From: Desulfarculaceae bacterium
GTDB taxonomy: Bacteria > Desulfobacterota > Desulfobacteria > Desulfobacterales > Desulfobacteraceae
Direction: 5' to 3'
Assembly: GCA_021737205.1 (NCBI GenBank)
Contig: JAIPEK010000060.1
Location: 1-10,013 of the forward strand
DNA: 10,013 bases
The notes below the pieces were generated by a model, which worked only from the letters and a program-made list of their open reading frames with translations, did not search any database and was not told the DNA's origin. Position 1 is the stretch's first letter, and each line of letters begins with the position of its first letter. The position numbers and the translations under genes are program-made. This document shows, in pieces, positions 5,686-10,013 of this stretch.

Positions 5686-6735
5686 TTGAACGCATTCCAT
5701 TCCGTTTTTTCCCGGCCGGCGGTCATTTTAGTCGTGCTGTTATACCTGATCCTTCCGGCAAAGGCGGGTGCGGGCATCTGGAAATCATACCGCATCTCCG
5801 GCCGGACCATGGGCACTTCCTACCATATAACCGTTGCAACCCGGAAACGGATCGATGCCCGTCTTTTAAAAGAAAAGATCGATGTCAAACTGAAAATGAT
5901 CAACCGACAGATGTCCGTGTTCAGGCCGAAAAGTGAAATTTCCCGTTTCAACCGGGCGGATGAAAATGAATGGGTGGATATATCCGAGGACTTTTCCAGG
6001 GTGGTGAAAAAGGCGGAAAAGATTTACCGCCTCACTGACGGAAGCTGGGACGGAACCGTCAAACCGCTCCTGGAGCTCTGGAACTTCGGACCGGGTGAAA
6101 AGACGGGAAGGATACCTGACGACAAGAAAATTGAGCGCTTGTTAAAACGGACAGGATTCAACAATGTTATCCTGTCGGAAAAAGGGCTTTTAAAAAAAAC
6201 AGCCGGACTGGAACTCGATCTGGGGTCCATTGCCAAGGGATTCGGAGTGGATGCCGTATCCTCCCTTTTAAAGAATTCCGGTTTTGACCGCTATCTGGTG
6301 GAAATCGGGGGGGAAGTCTTTGTCTCCGGCCGGAATGCAAAAGGGGAGAACTGGCGGATCGGCATCAGTGATCCTTCAGGCAAAGCCGGTGATTCTCCGC
6401 CGTACCGGATCGTATCCCTGAAAGATCAAGCTCTTGCCACCAGCGGTACGTACCGCAATTTCATTCAAATCAACGGCCGAACCTTTTCCCACATCATCGA
6501 CCCGAGAACCGGGCGCCCGGTGGAAAACCGCGTGGTCAGCGCATCGGTTGCAGCGGACGACTGCACCTTCGCGGACGGGCTTGCCACAGCATTGATGGTC
6601 ATGGAGATTGACAAGGGACTCAAGCTTGTCAACCGGTTGGAGAATACCGAATGCATGATCCTCAAGAAAGACAAATCCGGCAGCTTGAGCCCGTTTTACT
6701 CTTCCGGATTCCGCTCCCTGCTGCATACGGATTAG
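5686..6735 (+). CDS. apbE: ApbE, FAD:protein FMN transferase
   Basis: A 349-residue exported flavin transferase. ApbE takes FMN from FAD and attaches it through a phosphoester bond to a Thr or Ser of redox proteins outside the cytoplasm, such as RnfG/RnfD, NqrB/NqrC or FMN-binding-domain proteins; none of those targets is in this window. Residues 1-29 form a Sec signal peptide (hydrophobic core AVILVVLLYLIL, then AKAGAG) without a lipobox, so the protein is periplasmic or signal-anchored. Family landmarks in order: GRTMGTSYHITV (39-50), MSVFRPKSEISRFN (76-89), ELDLGSIAKGFGVD (176-189), EIGGEVFVSG (206-215), WRIGISDP (223-230), HIIDPRTGRP (269-278) and the metal-ligand region ADGLATALMV (296-305). 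The length is typical. The start is the TTG at 5686, chosen because AAGGAGG lies 7 nt ahead; an upstream in-frame ATG at 5668 precedes the ribosome site and would lengthen the signal peptide. It stands alone with its own promoter. Confidence 0.95.
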   Translation: MNAFHSVFSRPAVILVVLLYLILPAKAGAGIWKSYRISGRTMGTSYHITVATRKRIDARLLKEKIDVKLKMINRQMSVFRPKSEISRFNRADENEWVDISEDFSRVVKKAEKIYRLTDGSWDGTVKPLLELWNFGPGEKTGRIPDDKKIERLLKRTGFNNVILSEKGLLKKTAGLELDLGSIAKGFGVDAVSSLLKNSGFDRYLVEIGGEVFVSGRNAKGENWRIGISDPSGKAGDSPPYRIVSLKDQALATSGTYRNFIQINGRTFSHIIDPRTGRPVENRVVSASVAADDCTFADGLATALMVMEIDKGLKLVNRLENTECMILKKDKSGSLSPFYSSGFRSLLHTD

Positions 6736-6783
6736 TCGGGCCGCATCCCGGAGTTCGAAGAAAAACTCCCGCTCCCCGAATTC

Positions 6784-6816
6784 AGGCGTGAGTTGATCCA
6801 GCCGGCACGCCTTTTC
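6784..6816 (+). terminator. Weak terminator-like hairpin after apbE
   Basis: AGGCGTG (6784-6790) pairs with CACGCCT (6806-6812) over a 15-nt loop and is followed by a short T-run (TTTC). The stem is good but the loop is long and the T-tract poor, so termination would be partial. A second stem, AAACCCG (6833-6839) with CGGGTTT (6851-6857), is followed by GACTTTATTT and could serve instead, although it overlaps the tex promoter candidate. Confidence 0.35.
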
Positions 6817-6855
6817 GTGATATTCGGCGAAAAAACCCGGTTGACCAAGTCGGGT

Positions 6856-6882
6856 TTGACTTTATTTACAAGTTCAGATAAT
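6856..6882 (+). promoter_or_regulatory. Candidate promoter for tex
   Basis: TTGACT (6856-6861) and GATAAT (6877-6882) are separated by 15 bp, which is shorter than ideal; each hexamer has one mismatch. Initiation would fall about 6889, only a few bases before the tex ATG. If it is used, the tex mRNA would be almost leaderless. Another promoter, or read-through from apbE, may supply the real transcript. Confidence 0.35.
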
Positions 6883-6891
6883 TACGGGCAT

Positions 6892-9036
6892 ATGAAAATC
6901 GCAAAAACCATCAGCAAAGAAACCCGGCTGTCCGAATCCAATGTCTCGGCGGTTATCCAATTGCTGGAAGCAGGCGCCTCCATCCCGTTTGTCGCCCGGT
7001 ACCGGAAGGAGAGGACCGGTTCCATGGACGAAGTGGCCATTACCGGCATCCGGGACCGGATGGAACAACTTGCGGCACTTGAAAAAAGGAAAAAAGCCGT
7101 TCTCAAATCCCTGTCCGAGCGGGGGCTTTTGACCGACGAACTGGCTGCCGCGGTACGGGATGCAACCACCATGGCCGGGCTTGAAGACAAGTATGAAAAA
7201 TACCGGCCGAAAAAAAGGACCCGGGCGCTGGCGGCAAAAGAGAAAGGACTGGGGCCTCTTGCGGATTTTCTTCTGGCACAGTCCTCTCGTGATCCTGTGA
7301 CCGAAGCCGAATCCTATGTTCTGCCCGGCAAGACACCGGCATCCCCCGAAGAAGCACTTTCCGGCGCACGCGATATCATAGCCGAAACCATTTGTGAAGA
7401 TATCCCGATCCGCAAATCCGTGAGGGAACTGTTTACCCGCACGGCCCTGATTCACTCCACCGTAAAGAAAGGAAAAGAGGACGAAGGCCAAACGTACAGG
7501 GACTACTTCGAATGGTCGGAAAAGGCATTCAAAGCCCCGTCGCACAGGATTCTGGCCATGTTCAGGGGGCAGAACGAAGGTGTGCTTTCCGTCCGGGTGC
7601 TGCCTGAAGAGGAAAAAGCGATTGAACCGATTGAAAAACGGTACGTAAAAAACAACTCCGCTTCGGCCCGGCAGGTCAGGGCGGCTGTAACGGACGGATA
7701 CAAAAGACTTTTGTCCAAATCCATTGAAAAGGAATGCAAAAATGCACTCAAAAGCAGAGCGGACCGGGAAGCTATTGATATTTTCGCCGGCAACCTGAAA
7801 GAACTGCTGATGGAACCGCCCCTGGGGCCCAAACGGATTCTCGCCATAGATCCGGGATTTCGGACCGGCTGCAAGATGGTCTGCCTTGACGCACAGGGAA
7901 CCCTTTTGCAACATGATGTGATTTTCCCCCACCAGGGAGACAAAGCCGCCCGTAATGCGGCGGAAACCATACGCGAAAGGGTGGAAACCTGCCGGATTGA
8001 AGCAGTTGCCGTTGGCAACGGAACCGCCGGCCGGGAGACCGAAACCTTTATCAGATCCACAGGACTTGAAGAACATATCGATGTGATCATGGTGGACGAA
8101 AGCGGCGCTTCCGTATATTCGGCGTCCAAAACCGCAAGGGAAGAATTTCCGGATCAGGACATCACGATCAGGGGAGCGGTTTCCATCGGCAGAAGACTTC
8201 TGGACCCTCTTGCAGAGCTTGTGAAACTGCCCCCGGAATCTATCGGAGTGGGCCAGTACCAGCATGATGTGGACCATCAAAAACTTTCAAAAGCACTGGA
8301 CGACGTGGTCATATCCTGCGTGAACCGGGTCGGGGTGGATGCCGGTACGGCAAGCCGGGAGCTCCTTGCCAGGGTCTCCGGCCTGAACTCCGCCATTGCC
8401 GGCAACATGGTCCGCTACCGGGAGGAAAAAGGCCCCTTCAAATCCAGAAGAGAATTTCTGAAAGTCCCTGGATTCGGCCCGAAAACTTTTGAACAGGCAG
8501 CCGGGTTCCTGAGGCTTATCCAAAGCGATCATCCACTGGACAGAAGCGGGATCCACCCGGAATCCTACCCGGTTGTGGAACAGATGGCCGCAGATGCGGG
8601 CACCGGTATCAAGGAGCTGATGATGGATGCCGGGAAGATCGAAAAAATCGATTTGACCCGTTACGTGACCGAGACGATCGGCCTGCCCACACTTGAAGAT
8701 ATTGCAGGCGAACTTTCCCGGCCGGGCCGGGATCCGCGTGAAGCTTTTCAGCCATTCTCCTTCGATAACACGGTCCATGATATGAAGGATCTGCTGCCGG
8801 GAATGAAAATTCCCGGCATTGTAACCAACGTGACAGCGTTCGGCGCTTTTGTGGATATCGGCGTCCACCGGGACGGACTTGTCCACATCAGCCGGCTGGC
8901 TGACCGGTATGTCAAAGACCCCGGTGAAATCGTCTCCGTCCGGGAGAAGGTAATTGTTACCGTGCTGGAAGTGGATGTGGAAAGAAAACGGATATCTCTT
9001 TCCATGACGGAGGAAAAACCGTTGAACGCCAAATGA
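6892..9036 (+). CDS. tex: Tex, S1-domain RNA-binding transcription accessory protein
   Basis: A complete 714-residue Tex protein, a cytoplasmic nucleic-acid-binding factor related to the core of eukaryotic Spt6 and linked to transcription and RNA processing. The domain order is intact: an N-terminal helical Tex region (SIPFVARYRKERTG, about 30-43); a YqgF/RNase H-like domain opening with KRILAIDPGFRTG (314-326) and carrying VGNGTAGRETE (374-384); the conserved IGVGQYQHDV (451-460); helix-hairpin-helix repeats (about 482-542, including KVPGFGPKTFEQAAGF); and a C-terminal S1 domain (about 635-706, VTNVTAFGAFVDIG and LVHIS). The start is set at the ATG 6892 because MKIAKTISKETRLSES aligns with the usual Tex N-terminus; a longer frame from the TTG at 6793 adds 33 residues without family character. 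No clear Shine-Dalgarno precedes the ATG. It converges on the radical SAM gene with 69 bp between stops. Confidence 0.96.
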   Translation: MKIAKTISKETRLSESNVSAVIQLLEAGASIPFVARYRKERTGSMDEVAITGIRDRMEQLAALEKRKKAVLKSLSERGLLTDELAAAVRDATTMAGLEDKYEKYRPKKRTRALAAKEKGLGPLADFLLAQSSRDPVTEAESYVLPGKTPASPEEALSGARDIIAETICEDIPIRKSVRELFTRTALIHSTVKKGKEDEGQTYRDYFEWSEKAFKAPSHRILAMFRGQNEGVLSVRVLPEEEKAIEPIEKRYVKNNSASARQVRAAVTDGYKRLLSKSIEKECKNALKSRADREAIDIFAGNLKELLMEPPLGPKRILAIDPGFRTGCKMVCLDAQGTLLQHDVIFPHQGDKAARNAAETIRERVETCRIEAVAVGNGTAGRETETFIRSTGLEEHIDVIMVDESGASVYSASKTAREEFPDQDITIRGAVSIGRRLLDPLAELVKLPPESIGVGQYQHDVDHQKLSKALDDVVISCVNRVGVDAGTASRELLARVSGLNSAIAGNMVRYREEKGPFKSRREFLKVPGFGPKTFEQAAGFLRLIQSDHPLDRSGIHPESYPVVEQMAADAGTGIKELMMDAGKIEKIDLTRYVTETIGLPTLEDIAGELSRPGRDPREAFQPFSFDNTVHDMKDLLPGMKIPGIVTNVTAFGAFVDIGVHRDGLVHISRLADRYVKDPGEIVSVREKVIVTVLEVDVERKRISLSMTEEKPLNAK

Positions 9037-9105
9037 CCCTGGACAAAGAATCTATCGATAAAAAACGCGCTGAAACGTCACTCCGGCCGGGATAAAAGAA
9101 ATGGG
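9037..9105. other. Convergent intergenic gap, tex / radical SAM gene
   Basis: Sixty-nine bases separate the two stop codons. There is a CCGGCCGG palindrome, and on the minus strand a TTTTTT run follows a GC-rich GCGCG. No stem of useful length precedes the T-run on either strand, so I see no confident terminator. Confidence 0.5.
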
Positions 9106-10011
9106 TCACTGCGTTGCCGGACCCGCCTTTTTCCCCTGCCGGGTATCCCGCTGTTTCAGCCGGTCCCGGATCATTTTCAGGGTTTCGTTTTTCCGCCTCG
9201 ACCATTGGGGGGCGATAAGCTCCTCCGGGTGGGGATCACCTGTCAGACGCTGGATCACCACATCAGCCGGAAGCCTTTCAAGGAAATCGCACACCGCCTG
9301 AACGTATTCCTCCTGTTCCATGCAGGTATAGCGGCCGTTTTGCCACATCCCGGCCAACCGGGTTCCCCGGATCACATAAAGGAGATGAATTTTCACCCCG
9401 TCAACGCCAAGTCTGCCGAGCATCTCGGCTGTTTCTTTCATCATCCGCGGATCTTCCCCGGGAAGCCCCAGGATCACGTGGGCGCACACATGGATGCCCC
9501 TTGACCGGGTCATTTGGACGGCCCGGCGGAAAGAGTCGAAATCGTGGCCCCGGTTGATCAGGGCCAGGGTTTTGTCATGCACGGACTGAATCCCATATTC
9601 GATCCATACCAGGTAATCGTCCGTATAGGAAGCCAGAAGATCGAGTTTTTCCTCGTCCACGCAGTCCGGGCGGGTTCCCACTGCCATACCCGCCATCCCC
9701 TCGGAGGACAAGGCCTGATCGAACATGGATTTCAAATGATCCAAAGGAGCATAGGTATTGGTATACGACTGAAAATAGGCCAGGAACTTCCTTGCCTTGT
9801 ACCGTTTCCACATGGCCTCCTTCCCCTCTTCCAACTGCTCTTTGATCGTTTTTCCCCGCCCGAAGTCCCCGGTACCGGAACCTGTTGAATTGCAGTAGTT
9901 GCAGCCGCCCGAGGAGAGGGTGCCGTCCCGGTTCGGACAGGTGAGCCCGGAATCGAACACGATCTTCTGGACCCTTTCCCCGAAAGTGGAGCGCAGATAA
10001 GAGTTGTAATC
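9106..10011 (-). CDS. Radical SAM protein, TIGR01212/YhcC family (5' end outside window)
   Basis: A partial gene: 301 codons are visible and the frame runs off the right edge without a start. A GTG at 9960 can be read as a start, but the frame upstream of it encodes YNSYLRSTFGERVQ, which is the conserved N-terminus of this family, so the true start lies beyond the window. The cluster-binding motif is CPNRDGTLSSGGCNYC (visible residues 25-40), with the wider spacing before the final CxxC that marks this group rather than the canonical CxxxCxxC. Later landmarks are FLAYFQSYTNTYAP, GTRPDCVDEEKLDLL, WIEYGIQS, HVILGLPGED, KIHLLYVIRGT and RLTGDPHPEELIAPQWS. It should bind a 4Fe-4S cluster and SAM; its substrate is not firmly known, although relatives resemble the Elp3-like tRNA-modifying enzymes. 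The C-terminal tail is short and basic. Confidence 0.93.
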   Translation of the reverse strand, partial: DYNSYLRSTFGERVQKIVFDSGLTCPNRDGTLSSGGCNYCNSTGSGTGDFGRGKTIKEQLEEGKEAMWKRYKARKFLAYFQSYTNTYAPLDHLKSMFDQALSSEGMAGMAVGTRPDCVDEEKLDLLASYTDDYLVWIEYGIQSVHDKTLALINRGHDFDSFRRAVQMTRSRGIHVCAHVILGLPGEDPRMMKETAEMLGRLGVDGVKIHLLYVIRGTRLAGMWQNGRYTCMEQEEYVQAVCDFLERLPADVVIQRLTGDPHPEELIAPQWSRRKNETLKMIRDRLKQRDTRQGKKAGPATQ

Positions 10012-10013
10012 AT

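Noticed and set aside
6750..6769. GGAGTT/AACTCC hairpin after apbE
   Set aside because: A 6-bp stem with an 8-nt loop and no T-run on either strand; the stem at 6784-6812 is the better terminator candidate.
6874..8280. 468-codon open frame on the minus strand
   Set aside because: It is antisense to tex, whose family motifs run through the whole stretch. The product is a repetitive F/G/R-rich translation with no recognisable domain, as expected for a shadow frame in GC-biased DNA.
9958..9960. GTG as start codon of the radical SAM gene
   Set aside because: The frame continues upstream to the window edge and encodes conserved family residues (YNSYLRSTFGERVQ), so this codon is internal.

Overview
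The window reads as chromosomal DNA of roughly 50-55% GC from an anaerobic Gram-negative bacterium. A sulfate-reducer-type Desulfobacterota host is the best guess, because the window combines a DUF2284 protein, an exported ApbE flavin transferase and a sensor-rich cytoplasmic membrane cassette. That placement is inferred from gene content, not from a marker gene.

Left part (1-5595, all minus strand). Read in the direction of transcription from 5595 down to 1, the order is: a DUF2284 cysteine-rich protein; a small unrecognised ORF that overlaps a promoter/operator-like region; a two-TM sensor protein with no output domain; a sensor-MFS transporter fusion; a protein with ATP-grasp-like features; and the first 44 residues of an exported, solute-binding-protein-like polypeptide that continues past the left edge. 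The junctions are tight: two ATGA stop/start overlaps, then gaps of 9 and 33 nt. From about 4933 downward this looks like one operon. The two sensor proteins are paralogues, so the cassette carries one periplasmic sensing module alone and one fused to a 12-TM transporter. This is the most unusual part of the window. A working model (inference) is a ligand-sensing transport system: an exported binding protein, a sensor, a sensor-gated MFS carrier and a cytosolic ligase-like enzyme. The substrate cannot be deduced. A perfect 8-5-8 inverted repeat at 4895-4915 and four copies of AATCCAT/ATGGATT lie just ahead of the sensor genes and may be their control region.

Middle (5596-6735). A short divergent intergenic region with back-to-back promoter candidates sharing one TATA element separates DUF2284 (minus) from apbE (plus). 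apbE starts at a TTG behind a perfect AAGGAGG.

Right part (6736-10013). tex, encoding the S1-domain RNA-binding protein Tex, is on the plus strand, has an intact domain order and no convincing Shine-Dalgarno. It converges on a TIGR01212/YhcC-type radical SAM gene on the minus strand, whose 5' end is cut by the right edge. These genes are ordinary housekeeping content. No RNA genes, insertion sequences, CRISPR arrays or phage genes were seen.
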